A DNA stretch of 64,000 bases from Spiribacter sp. 1M189 (GCF_040838345.1 NZ_JBAKFF010000001.1:1674001-1738000); one strand, 5' to 3'. Counted from the first letter of the stretch, positions 37,702-50,264 are shown. The notes: generated by a model from the sequence alone, not told the origin. Translations and numbers: made by a program.

Positions 37702-39117
37702 TCAGACGCTGTAGTAGAGGTCGAACTCCACCGGATGGGTCGTCATCCGCAGCTGCTGGACTTCCTCACGCTTGATCTCGATGTAGCCGTCGATGGCGTC
37801 ATCCGTGAAGACCCCGCCGACCTTGAGGAACTCGCGGTCCTTATCGAGGCTGTCCAGGGCTTCCTCCAGCGAGAAGGCAACCTTGTCGATCTCTGCCTCT
37901 TCCTCGGGCGGCAGGTCATAGAGATCCTTGTCCATGGCATCGCCGGGATGGATCTTGTTCTGGATACCGTCGAGGCCGGCCATGAGCATGGCCGCGAAGC
38001 AGAGATAGGGATTGGCCGTGCTGTCCGGGAAGCGGACCTCGACCCGGCGTGCCTTGGGATTGGAAACCCAGGGGATCCGTACCGATGCCGAGCGGTTGCG
38101 GGCGGAGTACGCCAGCAGAACCGGGGCCTCGAAGCCGGGGACCAGCCGCTTGTAGCTGTTGGTCGACGCGTTCGCGAAGGCGTTGATCGCCTTGGCGTGC
38201 TTGATGATGCCGCCGATGTAGTAGAGCGCCGTCTCCGAGAGGCCACCGTACTGATCCCCGGCGAAAAGCATTTCCCCGGTCTTGCCGATGGACTGATGGA
38301 CATGCATGCCGCTGCCGTTATCGCCGACCACCGGCTTGGGCATGAATGTGGCGGTCTTGCCATAGGCGGCGGCGACGTTGTGCACGACATACTTCAGGGT
38401 CTGCACCTCGTCGGCCTTCTTGACCAGCGTGTTGAAACCAACACCGATCTCGCACTGGCCGGCCGTTGCGACCTCGTGATGGTGCACCTCGGTCTCCATG
38501 CCCATGTCCGTCAGGCATTCCAGCATGGCCGAGCGCATGTCATGGAGGCTGTCCACCGGCGGAACGGGGAAGTAGCCGCCCTTGACACCAGGACGGTGGC
38601 CCATATTGCCGTCCGGATAGACCTTCTCGGTGTTCCAGCCGGCCTCTTCGGAGTCGATCTTGTAGAACGACCCGCTCATGTCAGTACCCCAGCGGACATC
38701 GTCGAAAACGAAGAATTCGTTCTCCGGGCCGAAGTAGGCCACATCGCCAATGCCGGTGGACTGCAGATAGGCCTCGGCGCGCTGGGCAATTGAACGCGGA
38801 TCGCGTCCATAACCCTGCATGGTGTTGGGCTCAATGATCTGGCAGACGATGATCAGCGTTGAATCATCGAAGAACGGATCGAGAACCGCCGTCTCGGGAT
38901 CCGGCATCATGATCATGTCGGACTCATTGATGCCCTTCCAGCCCTCGATCGAGGAGCCGTCAAACATCTTGCCCTCGGTGAAGAAGTCCGCATCCACGGC
39001 GTGAGCGGGCAGGGTCACATGCTGCTGCTTTCCCTTGGGGTCGGTGAACCGAAGATCCACGAAGCGGACCTCGTTCTCCTTGATCATCGCGAGCACATCA
39101 TCGGCGGTCTTAGCCAT
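37702..39117 (-). CDS. glnA: Glutamine synthetase type I
   Basis: Assimilates ammonium: glutamate + NH3 + ATP to glutamine. 471 residues. [17 protein letters not shown], the catalytic [10 protein letters not shown], the [13 protein letters not shown] and [15 protein letters not shown] segments are GSI hallmarks. Y400 in DLYDLPPEE is the adenylylation site, so GlnE control is expected. I chose the ATG at 39117 ([12 protein letters not shown]), with GGAGG upstream, over an upstream start. Expression is controlled by a sigma-54 promoter and two NtrC sites. Separated from ntrBC by a terminator and repeats. Confidence 0.97.
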   Translation of the reverse strand: MAKTADDVLAMIKENEVRFVDLRFTDPKGKQQHVTLPAHAVDADFFTEGKMFDGSSIEGWKGINESDMIMMPDPETAVLDPFFDDSTLIIVCQIIEPNTMQGYGRDPRSIAQRAEAYLQSTGIGDVAYFGPENEFFVFDDVRWGTDMSGSFYKIDSEEAGWNTEKVYPDGNMGHRPGVKGGYFPVPPVDSLHDMRSAMLECLTDMGMETEVHHHEVATAGQCEIGVGFNTLVKKADEVQTLKYVVHNVAAAYGKTATFMPKPVVGDNGSGMHVHQSIGKTGEMLFAGDQYGGLSETALYYIGGIIKHAKAINAFANASTNSYKRLVPGFEAPVLLAYSARNRSASVRIPWVSNPKARRVEVRFPDSTANPYLCFAAMLMAGLDGIQNKIHPGDAMDKDLYDLPPEEEAEIDKVAFSLEEALDSLDKDREFLKVGGVFTDDAIDGYIEIKREEVQQLRMTTHPVEFDLYYSV

Positions 39118-39167
39118 TATTCGGCCTCCAGTGATATCAAACCAAAAGTTTTGCCTCCGTGAGGGAA

Positions 39168-39181
39168 GCAGTTTCCATGCC
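39168..39181 (-). promoter_or_regulatory. Sigma-54 promoter of glnA
   Basis: Minus-strand TTGGCATGGAAACTGCTT contains the invariant GG-N10-GC of the -24/-12 class (GG at 39181-39180, GC at 39169-39168). The start point would be near 39157, about 40 nt before the glnA ATG. Confidence 0.85.
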
Positions 39182-39246
39182 AACCTGAGCGAAGCGCACC
39201 AAAACAGGGTCTACCTTCACCGCTACAGCACCGCGATGGCAATATA

Positions 39247-39263
39247 TGCACTAATAAAGTGCA
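39247..39263. promoter_or_regulatory. NtrC-binding site 1 upstream of glnA
   Basis: TGCACTAATAAAGTGCA, a near-perfect palindrome matching the NtrC consensus. Centre about 98 bp upstream of the predicted sigma-54 start. Confidence 0.85.
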
Positions 39264-39277
39264 CATAAAAAGGAGAG

Positions 39278-39294
39278 CGCACCATAATCGTGCA
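39278..39294. promoter_or_regulatory. NtrC-binding site 2 upstream of glnA
   Basis: CGCACCATAATCGTGCA, NtrC-like with one arm weaker. Centred 31 bp (about three helical turns) from site 1 and about 129 bp upstream of the sigma-54 start. The spacing resembles the E. coli glnA enhancer. Confidence 0.75.
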
Positions 39295-39313
39295 CCGCCT
39301 TGCTGGAGCCCGC

Positions 39314-39343
39314 CTGACAGCGACTACTTGGGCGGGCTATACT
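39314..39343 (+). promoter_or_regulatory. Sigma-70 type promoter of glyQS
   Basis: -35 CTGACA (39314-39319), 18-bp spacer, -10 TATACT (39338-39343), then the GC-rich discriminator GCGCGGC. It lies 33 nt before glyQ, back to back with the glnA enhancer. Confidence 0.7.
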
Positions 39344-39375
39344 GCGCGGCATTTCGCGGATTCTCTGGAGAATCA

Positions 39376-40281
39376 ATGACCTTTCAGGATCTCATCCTCG
39401 CCCTGCAGAGCTACTGGGCGCAGCGGGGTTGCGTATTGATGCAGCCGCTGGACATGGAGGTGGGCGCCGGGACATTTCACCCCGCCACCTTCCTCCGCTC
39501 AATAGGACCGGAACCCTGGCGGGCCGCCTACGTACAACCGTCGCGTCGTCCCACCGATGGGCGCTATGGCGAAAACCCCAACCGTCTTCAGCACTACTAC
39601 CAGTTTCAGGTGGTGCTGAAACCCTCTCCGGCAGACTTCCAGGAGCAGTACCTTGGATCGCTGGAGGCGCTGGGTATTGATCCGCTCGTCCATGACATCC
39701 GTTTCGTGGAAGACAACTGGGAATCCCCGACGCTGGGCGCCTGGGGCCTGGGCTGGGAAGTCTGGCTCAATGGCATGGAGATCACCCAGTTCACCTACTT
39801 TCAGCAGGCCGGTGGACTGGATTGTCGGCCGGTCATGGGGGAGATCACCTACGGGCTGGAGCGAATCGCGATGTATCTGCAGGAGGTCGAAAGCGTCTTC
39901 GACCTCGTCTGGACCGAGGGCGTCGATGGGCCGGTCACCTATGGCGATGTCTATCTGCAGAATGAACGCGAGCAGTCGCGCTACAACTTCGAGGAGGCCG
40001 ACGTGGAGAGCCTCTTCGCATGGTTTGACACCTGCGAGCGCGAGGCGCTGCGGCTCGTCGAGCAGGGCCTCGCGCTGCCGGCCTACGAAATGACCATGAA
40101 GGCCTCACATACCTTCAACCTGCTCGATGCCCGTCACGCGATCTCCGTTACCGAGCGCCAGGGCTACATTCTCCGGGTGCGGAACATGGCAAGGGCGTCG
40201 GCGAAGGCTTATTACGATGCCCGGGAAGCGCTCGGCTTCCCGCTCTGCCGATCGGCCGACAGTGACAGGAGCGTGGCATGA
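39376..40281 (+). CDS. glyQ: Glycyl-tRNA synthetase alpha subunit
   Basis: Catalytic subunit of the alpha2-beta2 glycyl-tRNA synthetase. 301 residues starting at ATG 39376 ([19 protein letters not shown]), with CTGGAG upstream. [37 protein letters not shown] and [16 protein letters not shown] are diagnostic. Longer in-frame starts would overlap the promoter. Overlaps glyS by ATGA. Confidence 0.97.
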   Translation: MTFQDLILALQSYWAQRGCVLMQPLDMEVGAGTFHPATFLRSIGPEPWRAAYVQPSRRPTDGRYGENPNRLQHYYQFQVVLKPSPADFQEQYLGSLEALGIDPLVHDIRFVEDNWESPTLGAWGLGWEVWLNGMEITQFTYFQQAGGLDCRPVMGEITYGLERIAMYLQEVESVFDLVWTEGVDGPVTYGDVYLQNEREQSRYNFEEADVESLFAWFDTCEREALRLVEQGLALPAYEMTMKASHTFNLLDARHAISVTERQGYILRVRNMARASAKAYYDAREALGFPLCRSADSDRSVA

Positions 40282-42368
40282 GCGAAGACCGCGCCTCGCT
40301 GCTGTTTGAGCTCGGCACCGAGGAGTTACCGCCCGGGGCCCTGGATCGATTGAGTGATGCGCTGGCGGCGGCCGTGACCGCTGGGCTCGATCGAGCGGGC
40401 ATTACCTACGCGGGCGTCTCCGCGCTCGGTGCCCCACGACGGCTGGCCGTCGAAGTGGACGCCATCGCACGACACCAGCCCGACCGAGATTTCGAACGCC
40501 GTGGCCCCGCCGTTGCCGTCGCATTCGACGAGGACGGCAACCCGACTCGGGCCGCCGAGGGCTTCGCACGCTCCTGCGGCGTGGCACTGGACGCCCTGGA
40601 CCGCATCGAAAATAGCGACGGTGCCTGGCTGGTCCATCGTGGAACCGAACCGGGTCAGGCCGTGGAGGCGCTGCTGCCAGGCATTATCGAACAAGCACTG
40701 CTCGGTCTGCCCATTCCCAAGCGCATGCGTTGGGGAGACGAGACCGCGGAATTCGTGCGCCCGGTCCACTGGGCTGTGCTGCTTCTGGATGATGCGGTGG
40801 TCCCGGCGCGCTTTTTCGGTGTCGATAGCAGCCGGGAGAGTCGAGGACATCGATTCCATCATCCACAACCCGTATCCCTCGACCACGCCACGGATTACCG
40901 ATCGGCCCTTCGAACGGCGCATGTGCTGGTGGACCGGACCGAGCGACGCGATCGAATCCATGAGGCGGTGCGTGCGGAAGGCGAGAGGATCGGAGGTCAT
41001 GCGGTTATCGAGGAGGCCTTGCTGGAGGAAGTCACCGCGCTGGTGGAGTGGCCGGTCGTCGTGTCCGGGAGCTTCGACGAGCGTTTCCTCCGAGTCCCGC
41101 CGGAGGCGCTGATCTCGAGCATGCAGGGTCATCAACGCTATTTCCCGGTGCGCGACGCCAGTGGAAACCTGCTGCCAAGGTTCATCACGGTAGCCAACAT
41201 CGATAGTCGTGATCCGGCTCGCGTGGTCGCCGGCAACGAGCGGGTCATACGACCACGCCTGGCTGACGCGGCCTTCTTCTGGGACCAGGATCGCGCCCGC
41301 ACGCTGGAGTCCCGGCTGCCGGATCTCGCGAACGTGGTCTTCCAGAAGGACCTTGGCAGCCTCGCCGACAAGACCGAGCGCGTCGCTGCACTGGCTGCCG
41401 CCTACGCGGAGCGGTTTGAAACCAACAGTACCGACGCAGCGCGAGCTGCGCGACTGGCCAAGACCGACCTGCTTACGCAGATGGTGGACGAATTCCCGGA
41501 ACTCCAGGGCGTCATGGGACGTTATTACGCGCGCGAGGACATGGAGCGTGATGCCGTGGCAGTGGCGCTGGACGAGATCTACCAGCCCCGGTACGCAGGT
41601 GATGCGGTGGCGGCATCGCCGCTCGGTCGACTCGTGGCCGTCGCAGAACGTGCTGATACCCTTACCGGCATATTTGCCATCGGCAAGGCGCCGACCGGCG
41701 CCAAGGACCCCTTTGCGTTGCGGCGGGCCGCCGTCGGGCTGCTGCGCAGCCTTATCGAGGGGGAGCATGCCATTAACCTGGCTACACTGTTCCGCGACGC
41801 CGCCGAACGCCAGCCCCACGGACTCAACGCCACCAGTCAGGTCGAGTCGCTGGTGGAATTCAGCCTTGAGCGCCTGCGCGGCCTCTACCAGGAGGCCGGT
41901 TACGGCGCGGAGCTATTTGAGGCCGTACGCTCAGTCCTCACTCTGGAGGACATTGAACCACTCGATTTCGATCGTCGCCTGCGGGCCTGTCAGGACTTTG
42001 CCCGACTCCCTGCGGCCGGCAGCCTCGCCGCCGCCAACAAGCGGATTCGAAATATCCTGCGCAAGGCAGGGAACGAACAGGCTCATGACGTGGACGAGGG
42101 CCGTCTCATCGACGATGCCGAGCGACAGCTCCACGAGGCGGTCGAGGCCCGTGTATCACCGGTCCAGCAGCTAATCGAGGCCGGCGCGTACAGCGAGGCG
42201 CTGGCGCGATTGGCGGAGCTGCGGGAGCCGGTCGATCGATTTTTCGATGACGTCATGGTTTTGGCCGATGAGCCGGATCTGCAGGCCAACCGCCTCGCTC
42301 TACTGCGCCGGCTCCAGGCATTGTTTCTGGCCATTGCCGATGTATCCGCGCTTCCGGAGTCTGCCTAG
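40278..42368 (+). CDS. glyS: Glycyl-tRNA synthetase beta subunit
   Basis: tRNA-binding subunit of glycyl-tRNA synthetase, 696 residues as expected. [15 protein letters not shown] at the N-terminus, [20 protein letters not shown] and the [14 protein letters not shown] anticodon-side region are family signatures. Translationally coupled to glyQ (ATGA). gmhB follows 3 nt after its stop. Confidence 0.97.
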   Translation: MSEDRASLLFELGTEELPPGALDRLSDALAAAVTAGLDRAGITYAGVSALGAPRRLAVEVDAIARHQPDRDFERRGPAVAVAFDEDGNPTRAAEGFARSCGVALDALDRIENSDGAWLVHRGTEPGQAVEALLPGIIEQALLGLPIPKRMRWGDETAEFVRPVHWAVLLLDDAVVPARFFGVDSSRESRGHRFHHPQPVSLDHATDYRSALRTAHVLVDRTERRDRIHEAVRAEGERIGGHAVIEEALLEEVTALVEWPVVVSGSFDERFLRVPPEALISSMQGHQRYFPVRDASGNLLPRFITVANIDSRDPARVVAGNERVIRPRLADAAFFWDQDRARTLESRLPDLANVVFQKDLGSLADKTERVAALAAAYAERFETNSTDAARAARLAKTDLLTQMVDEFPELQGVMGRYYAREDMERDAVAVALDEIYQPRYAGDAVAASPLGRLVAVAERADTLTGIFAIGKAPTGAKDPFALRRAAVGLLRSLIEGEHAINLATLFRDAAERQPHGLNATSQVESLVEFSLERLRGLYQEAGYGAELFEAVRSVLTLEDIEPLDFDRRLRACQDFARLPAAGSLAAANKRIRNILRKAGNEQAHDVDEGRLIDDAERQLHEAVEARVSPVQQLIEAGAYSEALARLAELREPVDRFFDDVMVLADEPDLQANRLALLRRLQALFLAIADVSALPESA

Positions 42369-42371
42369 AAA

Positions 42372-42932
42372 GTGCGCCCGCGATGCCTGCTGCTCGATCG
42401 CGATGGCGTGATCAACATCGACTCGACGGATTACATCCTCAGCGTCGATGAGTGGCAGCCCATCCCGGGCAGCCTGGAGGCCATCGCGCAACTGACGCAT
42501 GCGGGAGTGAAAGTCGCCGTCTGCACCAATCAGTCGGCGGTGGGCCGGGGGATGCTCTCGGAAGAAATGCTGGAACGGATCCATCAACACATGCGTGAGG
42601 CCGTTACCGCGGCGGGTGGTCAACTCTCCGGTATCTTTTTCTGTCCTCATTCACCTGAAGCGCGGTGCAACTGTCGCAAGCCCGCGCCGGGGCTGATTCA
42701 ACAGGCATTGCAGCATCTGGGTTGTGCGGAGGAAGCGGCCCTGTTCATCGGTGACAGCCAGCGCGACCTGGAGGCAGCCAGAAGCGCCGGCGTCGAGGCT
42801 TGGCTCGTTCGAACGGGTAATGGGCGGGAAACGGAAGCGTCGCTCGATGAAGCAATGGTCGTCTATGACGACCTCGCGTCGGCTGCCAAAAAACTCGTGA
42901 GTGGAGTGAATCGCTGGGAGCCGCCTGTATGA
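42372..42932 (+). CDS. gmhB: D-glycero-beta-D-manno-heptose-1,7-bisphosphate 7-phosphatase
   Basis: HAD phosphatase in ADP-heptose synthesis for the lipopolysaccharide core. 186 residues with GTG start. D9 and D11 in LLLDRDGVIN are the nucleophile and acid/base. The zinc loop FFCPHSPEARCNCRKP is the GmhB signature. FIGDSQRDLEAARSAG is HAD motif IV. Overlaps plsC by ATGA. Confidence 0.95.
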   Translation: MRPRCLLLDRDGVINIDSTDYILSVDEWQPIPGSLEAIAQLTHAGVKVAVCTNQSAVGRGMLSEEMLERIHQHMREAVTAAGGQLSGIFFCPHSPEARCNCRKPAPGLIQQALQHLGCAEEAALFIGDSQRDLEAARSAGVEAWLVRTGNGRETEASLDEAMVVYDDLASAAKKLVSGVNRWEPPV

Positions 42933-43687
42933 GTGCAAGCCAGTCCAGAAGTGCATCGTCCGGTAGTCTCGTGCGCGGTCTGTTCTTTCATGCCGGCCTG
43001 GTCACGACGGTGATCATATGGGCATTGGTAAGCCTGCCGAGCTTCCCGCTGCCGCTGCGCTTCCGCTACTGGTGGATAACACGCTGGTGCAGCATCGTCG
43101 CGTTCATGGTCCGTCACATTGCCGGAATTCGTATAGAATTCAGTGGCCTGAGTAATATCCCCAAGCGTCCTGGAGTGGTCCTGGCGAAACACCAGAGTGC
43201 CTGGGAGACGCTCAACCTCCTCCCCTTATTCTACCCACAGAGCTGGGTGCTGAAGCGCGAGCTGCTGAAAATTCCCGTCTTCGGCTGGGGCCTCGCCCGT
43301 CTGGACCCGATCGCCATAGACCGTGGCGCCGGGCGTGAGGCGCTTCGCCAAGTCATTGATCAGGGTCGTGAAAAAATCGCATCCGGGCGCTGGATCGTAG
43401 TTTTCCCTGAAGGAACACGAGTACCCCCAGGGGAAACCGGTCGATATCAGCAGGGGGGTGCCTTGCTGGCCTGTCGGGCGGGTGTGCCCGTCACACCTGT
43501 CGCCCACAATGCCGGCGAGCACTGGCCGCGACGGGGGCTTCGCATTAAGCCCGGCACGATTCACGTGGAAGTCGGCCCGCCCATTCCCACCGATGGTAAA
43601 AGCCCGGCGCAGGTCATCAACGAAACGTCGGCATGGATCGAGGAGGCCATGGGTCGGATCGGCCGAACGCATCCGGCCACCCGATGA
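42929..43687 (+). CDS. plsC: 1-acyl-sn-glycerol-3-phosphate acyltransferase (PlsC family)
   Basis: Membrane acyltransferase of phosphatidic acid synthesis, 252 residues. An N-terminal hydrophobic region (FFHAGLVTTVIIWALVSL) precedes the acyltransferase fold. The catalytic motif reads HQSAWE (H88-X4-E93) rather than the textbook HX4D; motif III is FPEGTR. The equivalent Pseudomonas gene also lies next to gyrB. It converges on gyrB, 6 nt apart. Confidence 0.92.
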   Translation: MSASQSRSASSGSLVRGLFFHAGLVTTVIIWALVSLPSFPLPLRFRYWWITRWCSIVAFMVRHIAGIRIEFSGLSNIPKRPGVVLAKHQSAWETLNLLPLFYPQSWVLKRELLKIPVFGWGLARLDPIAIDRGAGREALRQVIDQGREKIASGRWIVVFPEGTRVPPGETGRYQQGGALLACRAGVPVTPVAHNAGEHWPRRGLRIKPGTIHVEVGPPIPTDGKSPAQVINETSAWIEEAMGRIGRTHPATR

Positions 43688-43693
43688 AGCGCG

Positions 43694-46123
<2,430 letters not shown>

Positions 46124-46184
46124 TCAGTCAAGCGCTTAATTATACCCGATCTTGGCAAGCGAGACCTGCTGCAACGGCTCGGCC

Positions 46185-47267
46185 CTACTGCCTCACTCGC
46201 CCATGTTCCACGTGGAACCACATCGCTTCGCTCGTGGCCGGCAGCTGCTCCACATCGATGGCGGTCATGAATACCTGCGCGGGAACCCGCTCGAGCCGTC
46301 GCACCATATCGATTCGATGAGGGCCATCAAGCTCGGCGGGCAAATCGTCGATCAGCAACACGGGGCGTTGGGATGACCCCTCTCCCCAGTACTCAATTAA
46401 CGCGATCTTGAGAGCAGCCACCAGGAGTTTCTGCTGCCCGCGACTCAGATGACCAGACGCATCAATACCATCTGCGGTAAGGCGGATATCCGCGCGGTGG
46501 GGGCCGTAGAGCCCGAAGCCCTGAGAAACTTCCCGCTCCCGCGCCTCGGCGAGCACATCCGCAAGTGACGCGCCCCTGCGCCACCCCGACCGGAACTGCC
46601 ACTCCAGCTCAGTGTCTGGCAGCCAGGCGGCCGCGATCGTCAGAGCCTGCGGGAGCCATTCATCCAAAAACTCCCGCCGCCGGTGGTCCACCGCTTCTCC
46701 AGCGGCCGCCATCTCCGGCTCCCATACCGCCGCCAGTCTCCGATCACCCTGGCGTAACGCCGCATTGCGCTGCCTAAGGGCTCGCTGATAACGCCGCCAC
46801 TCGTCCCTGTACTGAGGTTCCACGTGGAACACGCCCCAATTGAGGAATGCCCGCCGGGCGGTCGGGCCGTCCGTCAGAAGGCGCTGCGCTTCGGTGTTGA
46901 GGACCTGCAACGGGATGAGCCAGGCGGCCTCTGACAACACCGTGACATCCCGACCATCGAGTCGAACACGGGTCTCGCCGTTGCCATGGAGCACGCCAAG
47001 CCGGTGAACATTGCGCTGAGTCGCCACCCGTCCCCAGACCGTGGCCTGAGCCGCGCCGGTCTGAATGACACGGGAACTACGATGCGTCAGAAAGCTTTTT
47101 GAGCGCGCTAGAAAGTGAATGGCTTCAAGCAGCGTTGTCTTGCCGGCCGCATTACGCCCATGGATGACGTTAATGCCGGTGGCAGGCTCAATGGATGCTG
47201 TATCGAGATGTCTGAACGATTGCCAGCCAAGTTGAATTAACCCATTGGCATCAGCGGGTTCGTTCAT
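46185..47267 (-). CDS. recF: DNA replication and repair protein RecF
   Basis: SMC-like ATPase that helps load RecA at gaps. 360 residues. Walker A GRNAAGKT (37-44), signature LSRGQQKLLVAALK and Walker B PVLLIDDLPAELD are visible. The gene carries two parS-type palindromes in its coding sequence, each encoding the peptide FHVE. Starts 2 nt after dnaN stops. Confidence 0.96.
   Translation of the reverse strand: MNEPADANGLIQLGWQSFRHLDTASIEPATGINVIHGRNAAGKTTLLEAIHFLARSKSFLTHRSSRVIQTGAAQATVWGRVATQRNVHRLGVLHGNGETRVRLDGRDVTVLSEAAWLIPLQVLNTEAQRLLTDGPTARRAFLNWGVFHVEPQYRDEWRRYQRALRQRNAALRQGDRRLAAVWEPEMAAAGEAVDHRRREFLDEWLPQALTIAAAWLPDTELEWQFRSGWRRGASLADVLAEAREREVSQGFGLYGPHRADIRLTADGIDASGHLSRGQQKLLVAALKIALIEYWGEGSSQRPVLLIDDLPAELDGPHRIDMVRRLERVPAQVFMTAIDVEQLPATSEAMWFHVEHGRVRQ
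46204..46219 (+). other. parS centromere site 1, inside recF
   Basis: TGTTCCACGTGGAACC: 15 of 16 bases match the Pseudomonas-type parS (TGTTCCACGTGGAACA), with a perfect inner 14-bp palindrome. Near the 3' end of recF. ParA and ParB are encoded about 11 kb away, across the origin. Confidence 0.88.
46816..46831 (-). other. parS centromere site 2, inside recF
   Basis: Read on the minus strand TGTTCCACGTGGAACC, the same 16-mer as site 1 in opposite orientation. 612 bp from site 1. Confidence 0.88.
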
Positions 47268-47269
47268 CC

Positions 47270-48370
47270 CTAGAGCCGCATGGGCATAACAACATAGCGG
47301 GCATCCCGGTTCTTTTCACCCAATAGCAGCGCACTGCTGTTGGCATCGCGTACATGAAGATGCACGGTCGGCTCATCAATCGCCCCCAACGCATCCAGCA
47401 TGTAGCTCGCATTAAAACCGATTTCCGTGGGCTCACCACTGAAGCTCGCAGGGACTTCCTCCTGGGCCTCCTCCTGCTCCGGATTATTCGACTGAATCCG
47501 CAGCTGATTGGCTTCGAAGGCAAAGCGGACCCCGCGATACTTCTCGTTCGAGAGGATGGAAGCACGCACCAGCGCCTTGCGCAGGGTTTCGCGATCAACC
47601 ACTGCACAAGGGCCCTCCTCGTCCGGGATCACTCGCTGATAGTCAGGGAAGCGGCCATCGATCAGTTTGGAGGTGAAACGGATATCCGGCAGCGCAACCT
47701 GCACATGCCCTGTCCCGAGGACGACTTCCACTTCATCTTCGCTATCGTCCAGAAGCCGCAGCATCTCCTGGACTCCCTTACGCGGCACAATGACCTGTGT
47801 TGCCTCCTCAAGATCGAGCTCGGGAGCCAGTTCTGCCAGCGCGAGACGATGCCCATCCGTCGCGACGGCGCGCAAGTGCCGGGGTTCCAGTTCCAGAAGC
47901 AGGCCATTGAGGTAGTAACGGACGTCCTGCAGCGCCATTGCGAAGTGTGTTTTCTCGATCAGCCAACGCACCTGAGACTGCGGCAGTGTGACCCGGTGCG
48001 ATGCCTCAACGTCATCCGCGGTAGGAAAGTCATCGGCCGGCAGAGTCGCCAGCGAAAATCGACTGGGCCCGGCCTTGACGACGATTCGCTCCTGCTCCTG
48101 GGCCAGATGAACGGCCGCATCCTCCGGCAGATTGCGGACGATATCCATCAGCTTACGGGCAGGAACCGTGATTCGACCGGGTTGACCACCCTCAAGCAGT
48201 CGTTCCGTTTTCAGCTCTACCTCGAGATCCGTTGCCGTCAACGAGACGCGGTCGGCGGTCTTCTCAATGAGGATATTGGCCAGAATCGGCAGGGTCTGCC
48301 GTCTTTCGACCACACCGATCACTGCCTGCAGTGGGCGGAGTAGTGCATCCCGTTCGATTTCGAATTCCAT
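47270..48370 (-). CDS. dnaN: DNA polymerase III beta subunit (sliding clamp)
   Basis: Ring-shaped processivity clamp, 366 residues, three repeated clamp domains. MEFEIERDALLRPLQAVIGVVERRQ... start, PILANILIE and the C-terminal YVVMPMRL are diagnostic. First gene after the 216-bp dnaA-dnaN gap and tightly linked to recF downstream. Confidence 0.98.
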   Translation of the reverse strand: MEFEIERDALLRPLQAVIGVVERRQTLPILANILIEKTADRVSLTATDLEVELKTERLLEGGQPGRITVPARKLMDIVRNLPEDAAVHLAQEQERIVVKAGPSRFSLATLPADDFPTADDVEASHRVTLPQSQVRWLIEKTHFAMALQDVRYYLNGLLLELEPRHLRAVATDGHRLALAELAPELDLEEATQVIVPRKGVQEMLRLLDDSEDEVEVVLGTGHVQVALPDIRFTSKLIDGRFPDYQRVIPDEEGPCAVVDRETLRKALVRASILSNEKYRGVRFAFEANQLRIQSNNPEQEEAQEEVPASFSGEPTEIGFNASYMLDALGAIDEPTVHLHVRDANSSALLLGEKNRDARYVVMPMRL

Positions 48371-48586
48371 GGCCCGTCCCGTTGTTCTCTTATTACTAGA
48401 GTGTGTATTAAAGACAGTTGTAGTGACAAGGGCGCCCCAGATCGCTGGATAACTTATTCAAGCCACTGTCTTAAAAAGATTTTCTTTAACTTGTATCCTG
48501 TTGACGAGTGTTGCTTTCGCCGAGGACGGAGACTGGACAACCTGTGGACGAAATCACGGCCTTCTCTTGCCCACCGGTTATCCACA
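48371..48586. other. Candidate oriC region between dnaA and dnaN
   Basis: 216 bp with a perfect DnaA box (48578-48586) and three partial boxes, each 7 of 9: 48444-48452 (minus), 48454-48462 (plus) and 48543-48551 (minus). Between them 48471-48495 is 21/25 A+T, a candidate unwinding element in an otherwise GC-rich chromosome. The dnaN promoter must also lie here; no confident hexamers were found. Confidence 0.5.
48578..48586 (+). promoter_or_regulatory. DnaA box
   Basis: TTATCCACA, exact match to the consensus DnaA-binding 9-mer, directly beside the dnaA stop codon. Confidence 0.8.
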
Positions 48587-49927
48587 TCATGATGACAGGG
48601 TTCTGGACAGGTTGTGATAGTCCTCGTCGAAGCGGGCGTCTGACTCACGGAGTTCCCGCACTTTACGGCAGGCGTGGAGCACCGTGGTGTGGTCGCGTCC
48701 ACCAAACGCATCACCGATCTCCGGGAGGCTGTGGCTGGTGAGCTCCTTCGCGAGCGCCATTGCCATCTGACGGGGGCGCGCGATGGATCGGCTGCGCCGC
48801 TTTGAAAGCAGATCGGAGACGCGCACCTTGTAGTACTCGGCAACCGTCTTCTGGATATTCTCGGTGGTCACCAGCTTGTCCTGCAGGGCCAGCAGGTCCC
48901 TCAGGGCGGCCTTGGCGAAATCCACGGTGATCTCGGCACCCGTAAAATGGGCATTGGCCATCACCCGGCGCAGTGCGCCCTCGAGTTCCCGGATGTTTGA
49001 GCGTATGCGCTTGGCGATGAAGAAGGCCACCTCGGGCGGCATGTCGATCCCCGCCTGATCGGCCTTACTTAAGAGAATCGCCACGCGTGTCTCGAGCTCC
49101 GGCGGTTCGATGGCGATGGTCAGTCCCCAGCCGAAGCGGGATTTCAGCCGCTCCTCCAGCCCATTGATCTCTTTGGGATAACGATCACAGCTCATGACCA
49201 CCTGCTGGTGGCCTTCGAGGAGCGCATTGAAGGTGTGAAAGAACTCCTCCTGGGAGCGCTCCTTGCCGGCGAAGAACTGAATATCATCGATGAGCAGGGC
49301 GTCCACGCCGCGGTAGTGACGCTTGAACTCGTTGATGGCGTTGTGTTGCAACGCCTTGATCATATCGGCGACGAAGCGCTCCGAGTGGAGGTAGAGCACC
49401 CGCGCATTCGGCCGCGACGCAAGCAGTGCATTACCAACGGCATGCATCAGATGCGTTTTGCCCAGGCCGACACCGCCATAGATGAAAAGCGGGTTGTAGG
49501 CGTCACCCGGGTTATCCACCACCTGCAGACTGGCTGCCCGGGCCAGCTGGTTGGATTTGCCCTCGACGAACGTATCGAAGGTGAAGTCGCGATTGAGATT
49601 GGCATTGTGCGGAGTCGACGCCGGTGCGCTGGTCTTCGCCCGGGACTCCCGCGCCTCGCCGGCCGGCACGCGCGGCGAGGCGGAATGCACGCCGATCTCC
49701 AGCACGAGCTTCGGTGGCGCATCCGGTCGCTGGCTCGCCAGAAGCTCTTCGATGCGTTCTGAGAAGTGTTCGCGCACCCAATCGAGGACAAAGCGATTGG
49801 GTGCGAAGAGTCGCAGTTGGTCACCCTGTTCCTCAGCCTGAAGGGGGCGAATCCAGGTATTCAGCTGCTGATCCGGGATTTCCCTCTCCAGGCGTTGTAG
49901 ACAGCCCTTCCAGAGTAATTCGGCCAA
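48587..49927 (-). CDS. dnaA: Chromosomal replication initiator protein DnaA
   Basis: Origin-binding AAA+ initiator, 446 residues. Domain I ([17 protein letters not shown]), variable acidic linker, AAA+ with GGVGLGKTH Walker A and [12 protein letters not shown] Walker B, and the domain IV helix-turn-helix ending in the [15 protein letters not shown] signature. The start codon is TTG, preceded by GGAGG at 10 nt; no in-frame ATG fits better. A minus-strand TACACT (with ACGCAGC after it) about 40 nt upstream could be its -10 element. Confidence 0.97.
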   Translation of the reverse strand: MAELLWKGCLQRLEREIPDQQLNTWIRPLQAEEQGDQLRLFAPNRFVLDWVREHFSERIEELLASQRPDAPPKLVLEIGVHSASPRVPAGEARESRAKTSAPASTPHNANLNRDFTFDTFVEGKSNQLARAASLQVVDNPGDAYNPLFIYGGVGLGKTHLMHAVGNALLASRPNARVLYLHSERFVADMIKALQHNAINEFKRHYRGVDALLIDDIQFFAGKERSQEEFFHTFNALLEGHQQVVMSCDRYPKEINGLEERLKSRFGWGLTIAIEPPELETRVAILLSKADQAGIDMPPEVAFFIAKRIRSNIRELEGALRRVMANAHFTGAEITVDFAKAALRDLLALQDKLVTTENIQKTVAEYYKVRVSDLLSKRRSRSIARPRQMAMALAKELTSHSLPEIGDAFGGRDHTTVLHACRKVRELRESDARFDEDYHNLSRTLSS

Positions 49928-50053
49928 GGGTGCGTTTCCTCCAGGTCGGGGACAGGCTCGGGCTGCGTAGTGTAGCCCGCAAAGGCAACATCCGAGTCTA
50001 TCGCCTGCTCAGACCGGGTACCAGCCGGTCCGATCCGCGAGTGTTGGTCTCAA

Positions 50054-50059
50054 TTGACA
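50054..50059 (+). promoter_or_regulatory. Candidate -35 element upstream of rpmH
   Basis: Perfect TTGACA in the 200-bp dnaA-rpmH divergent gap. The matching -10 is unclear (TACCCT at 18 bp is weak). Partial DnaA-like sequences (CCTGGATAA) occur nearby but none is perfect. Confidence 0.35.
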
Positions 50060-50115
50060 CCTGGATAACGACCGCAGTACCCTTTCCGGCTGTTTATCCT
50101 TTGACTAATCGATAA

Positions 50116-50262
<147 letters not shown>

Positions 50263-50264
50263 CG

